From assembly GCA_020796225.1 (NCBI GenBank), contig CM036754.1, forward strand, positions 66,084,000 to 66,147,999: a stretch of DNA of 64,000 bases. The letters are read 5' to 3'. Position 1 is the stretch's first letter. Each line of letters begins with the position of its first letter. Both the position numbers and the translations under genes were made by a program. This DNA is from Arion vulgaris. Its lineage: Eukaryota; Mollusca; Gastropoda; Stylommatophora; Arionidae. The notes beneath the pieces were generated by a model. It was not told the DNA's origin and ran no database searches. It saw only the letters and a program-made list of their open reading frames with translations. Positions 1 to 51,944 of the stretch are shown here, piece after piece.

Positions 1-40992
<40,992 letters not shown>

Positions 40993-41600
40993 TGTTGTGA
41001 ACTCAGAACTGGTGGTGATATTAGTGATCACGGTTTTTTTTACGTGTCACCAATGTCAATCCAAACTAATGCGCGTCTTGTAAATCCCTGAAGAGCTTAA
41101 AGTTACCCTACACTAAAATCCGAAAATGAAAAGTAAAGTATTCACGTTCCCAGTTCACAAATCTCCTTTTTCCAGCAGAAGAAATGAATTGGACTCCTCA
41201 CGCCTGCCACAGGTACGGTAAAAAGGATTGGATTTAGGGGAAGCAGGTTCTTACCGCTCTATTGCGAAATAAAAATAAAAGTATAGAATAATCGACGTAC
41301 AACCAAAAGGTTATGTAGATAAGCTTCCTTGGTATTATCATATATTCTCCTGTGGGTAAACATACATATTCGTAGTCTTTGTAGCGCAGTTTCAAGAAAA
41401 TTTGTATACACCCTAGACTAATTTGATGTGGTATAGTCCATGCTCTCTACGCCATTACTCGTGAACCCGATGTGGTCTTACCTGATTGGTTGAAAACTCG
41501 AGACTCCAGTTAAGTAACGTTACCGCATCGTTTCGCTTCTGACGTCAAAAGGAAATATCGCTGAATAGACTACATGCTAATTTTAGCAATCTATCCATTC
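40993..41600 (-). promoter_or_regulatory. Probable SERCA 5' UTR and promoter-proximal region
   Basis: The sequence directly upstream of the ATG has no recognised repeat, unlike most of the window. An ATTGG at 41485-41489 reads as CCAAT on the gene strand. I see no convincing TATA box or initiator and cannot place the transcription start. A further non-coding 5' exon upstream cannot be excluded. Confidence 0.3.
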
Positions 41601-41799
41601 TTTAGCCCCAAGACCAGCTCTAAAAATATGTATATAATTTGAGGCCAAAAATAAGAAGACAGGTAGGGGCGGTTTAACATTTACGGGTGTTAGAGCTATC
41701 CAGAAATGTTCACATAGACGCAATAGTGTGTTGCGGACGAACAGCATATTTGATACAACAATACTATAATACCAACTACAAACCCACATGAATAGATTA

Positions 41800-42660
41800 T
41801 ACCAAGCATGCAATAATCATAATATGAAAATTCACATTGAGAAAATTGTAATCCGGACTTCTCCTTCGATTGCTCCATATCGACCGCTTGTTAACCATTC
41901 TGTGTGATTTGCATGTGACCTGAGCCTAAGAGCGATTGTACGTTGTACCAGTTATGCACCTACAAGTAGGCCAGCACATCCGATTTCTGCGATGCGTTTT
42001 ATTTACTATGGTAGCTTCCTAGGTCCTACATCAGTCGCCTCTTACGACATGCCTTGTAGGTCACAGGTTACTATTCTTTGCTTACCTTGCGGGCCCCGGC
42101 ACCACATGGGCGGTAACCCGGACAATAGTCAAAGAAGAAAAACCAACAAAGATCAAAATCAGAGACCAAGCCCTAAAACAAGTGTATAACTTAAAGTATC
42201 TAGTAAGTTTAATATCATTCGCTGGCAAGTCAAAAGTGGAAATCGAAAACATATGTAACAAAGCAAACCATCTTGGCACCAATACCGAACAACAAATACG
42301 CGACAGTAGACAGAAAAAAAGAGTATTGTATAACATAATTTTTCTCCTAACCCTGTGCAGCCAGAAATGGACGATGGCGAAAAAATACAAAAGAGCAGTA
42401 ACGATAGAAATGAAATTCTTGAGGAGAAAACTCAATGTATCAAGAAAAGAAAAAATTGGAAATGATACAATCAGGTCCAAAGTGGGCGTAACAGCAGCAA
42501 CAGAATGCACCCAGGGACAAATGGTTCGGACATATAATCCGGTTGCTTTCAAAAAGTATACAACAGGCAATGATACACATAGTAAGCGAAAGCAGGTGTA
42601 GGGGAAGACTATTAAAGCTCTGAACTAATAAAATAGCAGAGCATCTTAACACCTGTAATA
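41800..42660 (+). mobile_element. LINE group i, reverse transcriptase remnant split by SINE-D
   Basis: Left of the SINE: MKIHIEKIVIRT. Right of it: KIKIRDQALKQVYNLKYLVS, then LCSQKWTMAKKYKRAVTIEM and KFLRRKLNVSRKEKIGND. This matches the ORF2 stretch from the NxxKTK block through FKYLGS to the C-terminus. The reading resumes across the SINE insertion. Confidence 0.75.
41859..42112 (-). mobile_element. SINE-D copy 4, inserted in a LINE
   Basis: Minus-strand, nearly full length. Flanking duplication GTAAYCCGGAC (41848-41858, 42113-42123; one difference). Head complement GCGGGCCCCGGCACCACATG. Confidence 0.9.
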
Positions 42661-42739
42661 TATGAAGCACATAAGTAGGTCCTCTCCCGCATCCTATACT
42701 TCACCTCGACATCACAAGGGTTCAAGAGTACAAGGCATT

Positions 42740-43030
42740 ATACGAAGGGCACATGAGAAACAAGAAGTTATAAGAAAGGTACATGAGAAACAAGGAGTTA
42801 TAAGAAGGACACATGAGAAACAAGGAGTTTTAAGAAGGGCACATGAGAAACAAGGAGTTATAAGAAGGCATGAACAGGAGTTTTAGAAGGACACATGAGA
42901 AACAAGGAGTTTAAGAAGGGCACATGAGAAACAAGGAGTTATGAAGGGCACATGAGAAACAAGGAGTTATACAGAAGGGCCATGAGAAACAAGGAGTTTT
43001 AAGAAGGGTACATGATAAACAAGAAGTGAT
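42740..43030. repeat. Minisatellite, about 30-bp unit, 9-10 copies
   Basis: GGGCACATGAGAAACAAGGA then GTTATAAGAA. Units are mostly 29-30 bp with indels. The short HEKQGVIRR ORF on the plus strand follows from 30-bp periodicity and is not evidence of a gene. Confidence 0.93.
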
Positions 43031-43119
43031 GGAATACTATATATAATTCATTACAGTTTGGTAAATGTCACGAGCTATGGAAACGTATATGTCATTTTTT
43101 TTCTTTACAAGTGTTTTAC

Positions 43120-43800
43120 TGTGACAACTCCTGAGTTTGAGTCTTTCTTGCCTTTCAGTTCATCCCCAAGTCTCTTTCCAAAAGATGTGCACCTTTGAGT
43201 AGTGTTGTTTTCCACATAACTCGGTCATCCGCTATTTTTTTTTCTCCATTTGTTGGGACCAATAGAATAGTTCTTCATTGGGGCCTTGCAGACATCTTTA
43301 TATTTGAGCAAGGGTATGCCTTGGTGCTTCTTCCCTCGAAAGATCACAGAACAACACCTGTTGGGGTATGAGGTTATTGTCCACTCTTCTCCCATGCCCT
43401 AGTCACCTTAACCATCTACTGCCAAATGATTGAATTCAAGTTTGCACGTTGCAGTACTTCATAGATGGTTATCTTGTCGTACCACCTGATGTTCATAATC
43501 CTGCGGAGACATCGCAGGTGAAAGATGTTAAGTTACCTCTCATGACTTGAGTAGACTGTCCATGTTTTTTAACCATATAGTGAATAACTAATTACATAAG
43601 TTTGATATATTTGAATCTTCGTCTACAATGTTAATTTTGTGTTGCCCAAGCTGTATTTGATAGTTTGCCGAATGTAATAGCCACACTACCTATTCGAGCG
43701 TTGATTTCTTCATCAAGAGAAAAGCTGGCATGACTATGGACCCAAGACATCAACATTTTTGAACTTGTGTTAGATGGTTACCATTTAAAGTGATATTTGT
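43120..43800 (-). mobile_element. LINE group h, reverse transcriptase C-terminal remnant
   Basis: On the minus strand: FHLRCLRRIMNIRWYDKITI, YEVLQRANL, then PTGVVL...FEGR and FGKRLGDELKGKKDSNSGVV. This fits the FQLRCLRKILGIRWxDxVxxTEVLxRAxL type common in animal genomes. Multiple stops and frameshifts. Confidence 0.75.
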
Positions 43801-43821
43801 TGATGTGTTACTTCCTGATAT

Positions 43822-44018
43822 TTTTTTCCGATCCAGAAGCACTGAGCTTTCAGCTCTTCGGCTCAGTGCCATGGACATCGTAACCCTTCGGTTCGGTGCC
43901 ACTGAACACCCAAATCTGGAAATCTGTGGCTTTTTCTGCCATCCACGGAATTGAACCTGTACACACAGAGATAGTCACCCGAAGTCCAACGCGCTACGAC
44001 ACGCTGGGCAGACGGGCT
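43822..44018 (-). mobile_element. SINE-E copy 1 (tRNA-derived)
   Basis: Minus-strand copy with T-run at left (poly-A). The right end in complement reads CCCGTCTGCCCAGCGTGTCG then TAGCGCGTTGGACTTCGG, a tRNA A-box region; GGTTCAATTCCGTGG is the B-box. Flanking duplication TACTTCCYGATAT (43809-43821, 44019-44031; one difference). Confidence 0.92.
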
Positions 44019-44219
44019 ACTTCCCGATATAAAACCACTGTCTTGCTCAGCTGTCACTTATAGTCTAGACTTCGACACTGTCATAATTTCTCTGTTTTGT
44101 TTGTTCGTTTGTTCGGTACGGATTAACCTTTATATGGCAGAGGCACACCCCTTCAGACTTCCCCATGAATACTTGGACAGAAAACATTATAGACTCTCGA
44201 CATTGTTGTATATAAATTA

Positions 44220-44830
44220 GAAATAGATAAACTGTATTGACAAAGACATCCTTCAAGACTTGCATATTGAGGAGCATTGGACGCCAGTGGTTACGGGCCC
44301 AAATTTGGGTGTAAAGAATAGAACCACTGTTACATGCACGCTGTCGTAGAGGCGACTAAGGAGGTTTGGCTGAAATCGGATGCATGTGTCCTAAGCGGGT
44401 GAAGTCTATCGTTTAGGGGCCTATCAAACCAATATTCAACGTATACGTTCTGGCAAAGATCAAACATATCACAAGAGTTATTAAATTGGTCATAAAGAAC
44501 GAACGCAAAGAAGAAGAAGAAGAGGAGCATTGGTTCACAAATAACATCATGTCCCGGAAGATGAAATATTTTGGCCTTGTTAAACGACACAGTGGTTTGG
44601 AGAAAACGATAATGGAAGGTGTGGTTCCTGGAGTACCAGGCAGGGGATGGCCAAGATAAAGTGACAGCAGGACATCAAAGAAACCTTGAACATGACTCTG
44701 GAAGAGACGGAAGAACTTGCTAGAGACGGAGTTTTTCAGTTGGGCTATGATGAAAGCGACGCTCCGCAAGGGACATGTTACTTGGTGAGAGCTGTATTAA
44801 AGAAATTTCTGAAAACGCACATAAAGGGAA
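44220..44830 (+). mobile_element. LINE group g copy 2, C-terminal remnant split by SINE-C
   Basis: KDILQDLHIEEHW before the SINE and FTNNIMSRKMKYFGLVKRHS, GLEKTIMEGVVPGVPGRGWP after it. Parallels 36.35 kb. The coding frame continues cleanly if the 241-bp SINE and one duplication copy are removed. Confidence 0.82.
44281..44521 (+). mobile_element. SINE-C copy 4, inserted in a LINE
   Basis: Head CGCCAGTGGTTACGGGCCCA, core GTCGTAGAGGCGACTAAGGA, tail GAACGCAAAGAAGAAGAAG. Perfect 12-bp duplication GAGGAGCATTGG (44269-44280, 44522-44533). Confidence 0.93.
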
Positions 44831-44989
44831 GATATTAGAAGCTCTTATCGTTCTTTGTTGTCTGCCGGTTCTAGCGTTGCTCGGGAATTCAAACATGTTG
44901 TTCAAATTTATCTAAATGATCAATAAACCCAAAGATACTATGATTTATCGATGAACAGTTCGTATTTCGTCGCAGGAAGTTGTCATTTT

Positions 44990-45700
44990 TATTCATCATC
45001 CAATAGTTTGTCCAAGGCAGAACTGTTTCACTTCAGTCCTTCGAAATTTCTCTCTCGTTGACCAGATAGCCAGACTCCGTTGCCGTCATGCTCAAATCAT
45101 GTATCCTATTTTCCTGAATCCATCTTTTCTGTGGTCTTCCTTTTCTCTTATTTCTCGGGATACTTCCGCTCCATACTTATCTTCACCGATCCTTTATGTC
45201 TTTTGATATGCCCAAAATGTATAAATTTTCTCATTTTTATTTGTAGCATCATCCAGTTTTCTTTAATTTTGGTTTCCTTCTGGATATATCTATGTGTTCT
45301 CTTCTCTGTCCACGATATACGGATGACTCTTCAGAAACACACTTTGTTCACTTCCTCGTTAAACCTCCATGTCGCCCACTCAAACGTTGCCATTGGAAAC
45401 GTGCATGTTCTTAATATTCTGATCTTTCTTGTTCTACCAGGCCATATCATTTTAGTTTAGTTTTATAAGGCTATTTGTTCTTCCTTTGATTTCCTTCATT
45501 TCATTTCCATATCTTCTTAAATGAAAACCTAGATATTTAAAACTGTTTCATTTTCTATACTCTCTCCCTTTGATATAAATATCCGTTGTGACGTTTTTAA
45601 TTGTTATTTTGCCATTTTATATCTCTTCTCTGACGTATTAGTTCTAATGTATCATTTGCAATCCAGTCATTTTTATGTTTTATTTTCGTGGCACCATAAC
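44990..45700 (-). mobile_element. LINE group b copy 3
   Basis: Same left boundary as at 7130 and 9560 (CATCATCCAATAGTTTGTCC). C-terminal coding trace in complement. Further upstream on the minus strand (about 45640-45700) KIKHKNDWIANDTLELIRQR looks like the linker between endonuclease and polymerase domains, so large parts are deleted. Confidence 0.7.
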
Positions 45701-46750
45701 TTTAGCTGTCGACAATATAATATCTGTAAAAAAAAAAGATGGGGGCTAACTCAACCGTTGTCTTCTCTTCTTGTGGTGCCTTAATTATATTTCATATACA
45801 TTATTCACTTCTTTTTCATATTACTCTAGTATTTCATTAGTATCCATGAATGTTAAGAGGACGAGGAGGGGGAGGAGACAAGGGCTACCCCCAGGTAAAT
45901 GGATTTTTGATTAAACAGTTTTATGTGAATCTGGCCTTCTCCATTTCCACGTAGCAAACTACCAACTAAACTTTTTTCTTCATTTTCCCTCCTGGAAAAA
46001 TATATGTGGACGCCATGTTAGTACTAAATCTCTTGTTTTAATTTCTTCTCTAATTTTCAAAGCACAAAATATATCATTGCCATTACTAGCTGGCAGTGGC
46101 GGCTCGTGATAATTTTTGTTGGTGGGGTCAGACACTTTTTTCCGGATAAATCATGGTTTTAGTTGCTATATTTTAATTTATAAAATAATAAATACAAGTT
46201 ATACATTATTTTTAGTGGGGCCCAGTCCCACTGGCCCTTAATAACGAGCCGCCACTGCTAGCTGGTGATATTTTCCCAGATTGCACGAGGTTGGATTTTG
46301 GCTGTTGTTATGTTTGTTTCTTTCATCATTGTTGTATCATTATACAATCTTGTTATTTCCTTCCGGTTACTGTCCAGGTAAAGAAGCTTCTAGAATGTTG
46401 CTAGAAAATTGTGTTTGCTATCACTAGATCCTTTCCTGAACAAAAAGTGATTAGTTTGTCACCGCCTCTTTCTATTTTCGATGCTGTGTTTTCCCATTAT
46501 CTATTTTTCATATGTTGTTCTATCTTTGTCAGCGTTAGCATCAAGATCGCTTTCATTATTACTAAAAATGTTTTTTTATTGTTGATATTTTCTCCTACCG
46601 TATCACGCAGAATGTTCTAAAATGCATTTATTTCTTTTATTTTTGTCACCTTTGTTGTTGCATCTATCTACACAGTTAGGATGATGTCTCAGGAATGTGT
46701 AAGACGTTGTTTTTGTTACTTTTGTTTTTGTAGGTATATGTATATATATA
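45700..46750 (-). mobile_element. Possible upstream part of a LINE (endonuclease-like trace), with a MITE inside
   Basis: At about 46420-46500 the minus strand reads ENTASKIERGGDKLITFCSG then KDLVIANTIF. This resembles the GERLVDFCxxNDLVIANTxF block of LINE AP endonucleases. No other endonuclease motif is secure. Confidence 0.4.
46094..46257. mobile_element. 164-bp MITE, copy 1 (hAT-like)
   Basis: Ends CAGTGGCGGCTCGT ... ACGAGCCGCCACTG form perfect 14-bp inverted repeats. Flanked by a perfect 8-bp duplication CTAGCTGG (46086-46093, 46258-46265). No coding capacity. 8-bp duplications point to a hAT transposase in trans. Confidence 0.96.
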
Positions 46751-46756
46751 TACATA

Positions 46757-46876
46757 TTTTCGAAAAAATCATGGTTTTAGGTTAGGCTATATTTCAATAT
46801 ATAAAATAATAAATACATGTTACACATTATTTTTGGGGGCCTGGCCCCACTGGACCCTAATAACGAGCCGCTACTG
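46757..46876. mobile_element. MITE copy 2 (left end lost)
   Basis: TTTTCGAAAAAATCATGGTT through CCTGGCCCCACTGGACCCTA and ACGAGCCGCTACTG. The left part is replaced by an AT microsatellite. Confidence 0.88.
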
Positions 46877-47007
46877 AACTTGAAGTTCCATATAGACGTT
46901 TAAAAGTTGATGTTGCTTGGACAATTCATTTCATAATTTCTTTGTTAGCATCTCCGTGCAGATTTTAAAATCTTTGTTCATAACACATATATATATATTA
47001 ATATAAT

Positions 47008-47846
47008 AATTCCTCTCGTACCATTATACGTTACATAGGGCCTGCAAGTAATTTTTCCATACCGCTCTATCCTGGACAACTCGTTCAATCTCCTCCATGG
47101 AACTGAGACAGATATTTCCTGCCTCTCTCAGCAAAGTTCGTTTCAGGGTCTCCTTTGGTCGACCTCTCTTTCTTGAACCCTTTGCATCCCACTTCAATGC
47201 CTGCTTTGATATTCGTTGATCATTTCTCCTCAAGGTGTACCCAACATATCTCCATCTTCTCTTTCTTATAACAGTTGTCACTAGTGGTTGACCAGACATG
47301 TCTCTGATTTCATCACTTCTCATGAATTCGTTCCATTTTATATTCATTATTTTTCGCAGACATCTATTTTCTAATGCATTCAACTTGCTTTCTATATCTT
47401 TAGTCATTTCCCAACTCTCGCTGGCATATGTTAGGATTGATACAACATTTGAATTGAAAATTCGTAATTTAGTTGTAATACTATATAACTTGCAATTCCA
47501 TATTTTATTTAGACTTTTAAAAACTGATGTTGCTTTGCCAATTCGTATCATAATTTCTTTTTAACATTTCCTGTGCAATCAAAACTGCTACCTAAATAGG
47601 TGAACTGCTCTGTTGTTTTTATCATTTTAGATTCCAGTGTGATATCTGCATTACTTGCCATAGGTGTCTTCATTATATTTGTTTTTCATAGCTTATCTGC
47701 AGTCCAACTTTTGATGCTATAGATGACAAGTTGTTTGATTTTCTTTGCATATCTTGGTTGTTTCTACTTAAAAAGGCAATATCATCTGCAAAATCCAAAT
47801 CTTCTAGTTGACTATTTTCTACCCAATCGATGCCAGTTTCGCCCCT
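47008..47846 (-). mobile_element. LINE group c copy 3, 5'-truncated reverse transcriptase
   Basis: From right to left on the minus strand: GIDWVENSQLEDLDFADDIA with the FADD catalytic box (about 47780), SKVGLQISYEKQI, then SNVVSILTYASESWEMTKDI, CLRKIMNIKWNEFMRSDEIR, RRWRYVGYTLRRNDQRISKQ, RGRPKETLKRTLLREAGN and a stop after ALCNV. The 3' end is ACGTATAATGGTACGAGAGG plus ATTATTATATTAA. AT/AC microsatellites flank both sides. A frame break lies near 47560-47670. Confidence 0.92.
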
Positions 47847-47928
47847 GCAACATTTTATACACACACACATATATATATATATGGCTACTCTCTTAATCTT
47901 TATTACGATAGCAAATGATGTCAAGGTG

Positions 47929-48150
47929 GTCTCGGTGGCTAAGCCCCTGCCTTGCGATCCGAAGGTCGTGGGTACGAATCCAGACCTCGCCGTTCTGTTC
48001 AGGAGGGCATTTTATTCCAGAGAACTCTAGGATTGTTGCCGGAAATACTCCCGGCAGGTAGCATGCAATTTCTGCGGAGAGGAACAGGGCCATATGTGGG
48101 AAAACCCGGTGCAATGAAGCCAATCCTTCGACTTAAACCCGCCTTTAAAC
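47929..48150 (+). mobile_element. SINE-A copy 5
   Basis: GTCTCGGTGGCTAAGCCCCT head; GGTCGTGGGTACGAATCC carries the B-box with one change; CCATATGTGGGAAAACCCGG; end near CTTAAACCCGCC. A small ORF through it is not a gene. Confidence 0.9.
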
Positions 48151-48340
48151 ATAAATGACATATTTATCAAGATTACGTGATGCACAGATTGGTCCACGTT
48201 TCAATAGCTTGCCTGATAGTTTACTACCGTGAGAGACTATGATCAAATGTTATGACATTTTTGAATACTGTATATCTCACCGCGGTTTGACTATTGTATG
48301 TGATATTTTATATGTCAGCGTACCCATACAATTATGAGGT

Positions 48341-48550
48341 TATGGCGAAACACGTGAAAACGTAGTACTGTAGTTTTACAAAGTACAAAAATAATAACAA
48401 TACACAACGGCATTTCGACCAAAATGCCGTTATCAAGCAAAGGATACATCAGAAGTGAATAAATTCACCTTTTATATGGCAAACACAACATATACAATCA
48501 GACTATGGTACATAGCTTTACTGCAATCGTCCCTTATATCGATATTATGA
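48341..48550. repeat. Repeat M, unsplit copy
   Basis: ATGGCGAAACACGTGAAAAC, TGTAGTTTTACAAAGTACAA, CATTTCGACCAAAATGCCGT, TTATCAAGC ... TATACAATCAGACTATGGTA and TTTACTGCAATCGTCCCTTA. No coding or tRNA-like part recognised. Confidence 0.6.
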
Positions 48551-48552
48551 AG

Positions 48553-48712
48553 TTAATAAGCGAACACTTGCGGGGTCGTTATTAGCAAAGTTGAGAACCC
48601 TTACGGGGTCTTTGTTAGCAAAGTTGCGAACACTTACGGGGTTGTTGTAAGCAAAGTTGAGAACACTTACGGGATCGTTGTTAGCAAAGTTGATAACACT
48701 TTTCACCACTGA
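48553..48712. repeat. Tandem repeat, about 36-bp unit, four copies
   Basis: GGGGTCGTTGTTAGCAAAGT then TGAGAACACTTAC. It directly follows repeat M. Confidence 0.9.
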
Positions 48713-48954
48713 CCACTTGCCGTGGGAAAATCGAGGTTAGAGAACAGCTTGGGCCAAACATTCTCGGTGTGAACACGGTTCGCGGTTTGACAACAGAAGA
48801 CCCTGACCCTTACTTCGAGATCTAAATTACAGGTACATCTGAAGTAGGAGAAAGGTTCGCCTGAATGGCGAGGTAGGCGCCATAACTATGCGTGAATTCT
48901 TAGCAAGGGTACAAAATGTGCTTTTAAATATAATTGTTACAGAAGAGTGCTCGT

Positions 48955-49260
48955 TATATCACGGACAGAAAAGAAAAACAAATAGAACTATACAGAAGGA
49001 ACTCAAAGAAAATTGGCTGATGCTACAAATAAGAAAATTGAAGTAATTTGGACGTATAAAGAAACACAAAGGGTTGGAGAAGAACATTATAGGAGAAGGC
49101 ATTCCGGCAAAGAGGAGAAGAGGTTGACTACAGTGGAAATTGATTTAGGGCGTGGCTGACTATTTGAACATGACTATCTGGCTTATGAGTGATCGAGAGA
49201 AATTCTGAAGGCTATTAGGGTGGCAAAGTTCTACCCAGGACAAGCTGTTTGATGACGATG
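48955..49260 (+). mobile_element. LINE group b copy 4
   Basis: Plus-strand copy: acceptable coding trace LKKHKGLEKNIIGEGIPAKR then RRG, and ends GGTGGCAAAGTTCTACCCAG then GACAAGCTGTTTGATGACGA. This is the complement of the group b left boundary. Confidence 0.8.
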
Positions 49261-49854
49261 GGTCACAAACTGGACAGTCAGCGTCAGGTCTGTCACGTTT
49301 TCCCTAAAGCTTAGTTTCAGTTCGACTGAATGTGGTCACATGTTGCTTTTCAACTTCTCCAGGAGAGTACTGTCTTGCAGGTGTCTGTTCCGTCTGTTGA
49401 CACTGACAGAGAGCTATAAAAGACGACATCATAATCTGTTATCATTAGTTTATTGAATGAATATTGCCCCAGTTACTGTGTCAAGTTTGAAGACTGTCAA
49501 TTACTCAACGATATTTCTCAGATCTACGTGTCCTCTTTATTCAGATCTAGGTAGTTGAGATAACCTCTTTTGTTAAGAGAATTGAGAACAAGTATCACAT
49601 GCGTAGTATATCAGATCTCGGTTAGTGACGTTGGTATCTCTCAATATAAAAAAAACCAGTTAAAAATAGAATTGTGAATGAACATTTGTATATCACTTTG
49701 AATGTTCGAGGTTTTAACACGTATGATATGACATCATGAGCTTAAAATAGATTACGAGACAACTAGTGACGTTGAAGTGTTGAGGCCCTGAATGGGATAT
49801 CATGACACAATGATGGCATCCTGTTAGTCTCGATAGACAATGGGTGTTGCTCCG

Positions 49855-50035
49855 TGCAAGTTTTATTTATGCTTTCTTCTGGCACTTTTATATCAGCAAG
49901 TTGTCGTAGTCTGTCTTCACCAGTTCTCATACCCTTTTTCAGAGTCTGTCTCCAGCTAGATCTGTCGTTTCTGGGTCTTCTGGCTAAGATAGTGCCAAGG
50001 TTTGATCACGACCAGAGAGTGGGATACTTTATTAA
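49855..50035 (-). mobile_element. Possible LINE C-terminal fragment
   Basis: The minus strand reads ARRPRNDRSSWRQTLKKGMR then TGEDRLRQLADIKVPEES, similar in composition to the RPR...WR ending of ORF2 proteins. Weak call. Confidence 0.4.
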
Positions 50036-50039
50036 GCTT

Positions 50040-50136
50040 CTTCTTCTTCGAACGCTTCTTATCAAACATTTGTTAAACCACTCTCTGTGATCTGTATGTG
50101 ATCTAAGCCTAAGAACGATTGTACAATGTGCCAGTT
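50040..50136 (-). mobile_element. SINE-D copy 5 (tail half only)
   Basis: TTCTTCTTCGAACGCTTCTT through CTAAGCCTAAGAACGATTGT, then an abrupt switch to LINE group f sequence at about 50137. Confidence 0.85.
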
Positions 50137-50665
50137 GAAAAAGGTGGATACAACATCAGTACTCAATACTGAACTTCATCAAGAAACAACAAATTAAATG
50201 GTTATAAGCAGATTATCAATAGACAATGCACCTCAAAGAGTAATGTTGCTCCGATACAATGGATACAAAACAAAAGACCTCAGAAATAACAGAGGCGATG
50301 AAAAACATTATTTATGAAGCGCACACAAAAACTCGTTCTATAAATCTTTCTTATCCCGACGCTGTGAGGCAAAACATGATTAGAGATAAGAAAAAAAAGA
50401 AGAAGAGGAAAAACGTGAGAAAGAGAAAATGTGTAGATGCAAGGAACTTGTGTGCGCCTTGTCTAATGTACTCAGTAAGTTCGTTTTCGTTTCTCTGAAG
50501 TTGTTATTGATGCCATCACTTCATCTTTTGCGTGGTCTTCCTCTTGCTTTGTATTCATTATATTTTTCAATGTCTCTCTATCTCCGGCTGTGTGATAGGT
50601 AATACCATGGAATTGTTGCCAGGGGATCAAACCATTTAATCTATTGTTCTTTCATGAATTGAATT
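50137..50665 (+). mobile_element. Composite repeat P copy 1: LINE group f plus an opposite-strand reverse transcriptase fragment
   Basis: 50137-50380 is the group f C-terminus (plus strand; SIDNAPQRVMLLRYNGYKTK trace, near GACGCTGTGAGGCAAAACAT). 50430-50665 matches 56725-56985 and in complement encodes a KRGRPRK-like stretch. Both halves are found together again at 56.3-57.0 kb. Confidence 0.75.
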
Positions 50666-50667
50666 CT

Positions 50668-50912
50668 TCTTTTTCTGCAAATGCTCTATATCGACCAAGT
50701 ATTAACCACTTTTACGATTTTATGTGATCTGAGCCTAAGAGCGATTGCACGTTGTGCCAGATATGCGCCTACAAGTAGGCCAGCACATCCGAATTCTGCG
50801 ACGCTTTTTATTTACTAGAGTAGCTTCCTAAGCCCTTACCTCAGTCGCCTCATACGATATGCCTTGTTGGTCGTAGTGTTTCTATTCGTTGCTTCCCTTG
50901 CGAGCCCCGACA
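50668..50912 (-). mobile_element. SINE-D copy 6
   Basis: Tail at left (TTCTTCTTTTTCTGCAAATG), GCCTAAGAGCGATTGCACGT, CAAGTAGGCCAGCACATCCG, head complement CTTGCGAGCCCCGAC at right. It follows the composite repeat at the same junction type as the 50.04 copy. Confidence 0.9.
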
Positions 50913-50989
50913 ATACTCATGCGCTTTATTAAGTGAAGTCACAACGTGTAATCATAATTAAAAATCGTAAAAATCACAAATAAGACAAG

Positions 50990-51297
50990 AGACCAAGCAA
51001 GAAAATGTATCAAATTTTATAAGAAGCGCCGCTGGAACTACATCGGCCACACACTTAGAATGGATGAGAGAAGACTCCTTACCAATCCCTCATATGGACA
51101 CCAGAGGGAAAGAAAACGAGGAAGACCAAGAGAGACTCTGCGTAGAACCATCACCAGAGAAGGCTCAACGATGGGCCTAGTAAACATTAAAGACTTAAAA
51201 CAAATAGCAACGAACCACGAGACATGGAGAGCTATGACCTCTGCCCTATGCGCCCCACAGGCCCAAGAGGAAAGACTAACTAACTAACTAATTATAT
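50990..51297 (+). mobile_element. LINE group e copy 1, C-terminus with (CTAA)n tail
   Basis: RRWNYIGHTLRMDERRLLTN, PSYGHQRERKRGRPRETLRR, TITREGSTMGLVNIKDLKQI, then TWRAMTSALC and a tail AAGACTAACTAACTAACTAA. Nearly identical to the opposite-strand copy at 52.05-52.33 kb, so young. Confidence 0.93.
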
Positions 51298-51944
51298 TTT
51301 ATCAAAACGTGACATTATAACTTGAAATGGCGACATGAAATTGCAACATGAAACTGCGTCGAGAAATGAAAGCGCTATTGCCGTTTTTGCTTTATTACGT
51401 ACAATTAAAACGTTAATATCATAATGTGATATCATGACGTGGACAACTTCCTTCTTTTCTTTCGTTCGCTTTGAAATCGATATATTCAGTGTTTTCTCTT
51501 GTATAAAATTCATTCCCTTTTGTAGCTCACATACAGATTCGTGCGATTTTCTTTTCAGTGTTGTTTCACTAGGTCAGCGGGTTTGCCTCAGTAATATCAT
51601 ATTCAGGGCAGTTTTGAAGGATGTGCTTTGCAGTCTGGGGTGCCTGTCCACATGTACAGTCATGCAAATATGCCTGATAACTTGCTAATCTTGAATTCTA
51701 TACTATATGTGGCAGCGGATTAAATTGTATTCTGTTTCGAGTCACAGAATGACAACTTGTTCATATTTTCATATTTTTCGGTTCATATTCTTTTGTAATC
51801 GCCCTGTGTTAGTATTTGGGGCGTTCTGGTCGATTTAATAACTCTTTCCAATTTGATGATAAGTACATCTGGTTAACTCTCGTGAATCTCCTCACTTGGT
51901 CAGTCGGTCTACAGTATAATTTTCTTGCATTCTACAGATCCATT

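Noticed and set aside
42082..42570. 162-residue minus-strand ORF with hydrophobic stretches
   Set aside because: Antisense of a LINE reverse transcriptase remnant and a SINE-D head.
42740..43030. CRISPR-like array of about 30-bp repeats
   Set aside because: Units are head to tail without unique spacers. It is a minisatellite in an animal genome.
45080..45460. 126-residue plus-strand ORF
   Set aside because: It is the antisense of a LINE group b C-terminus.
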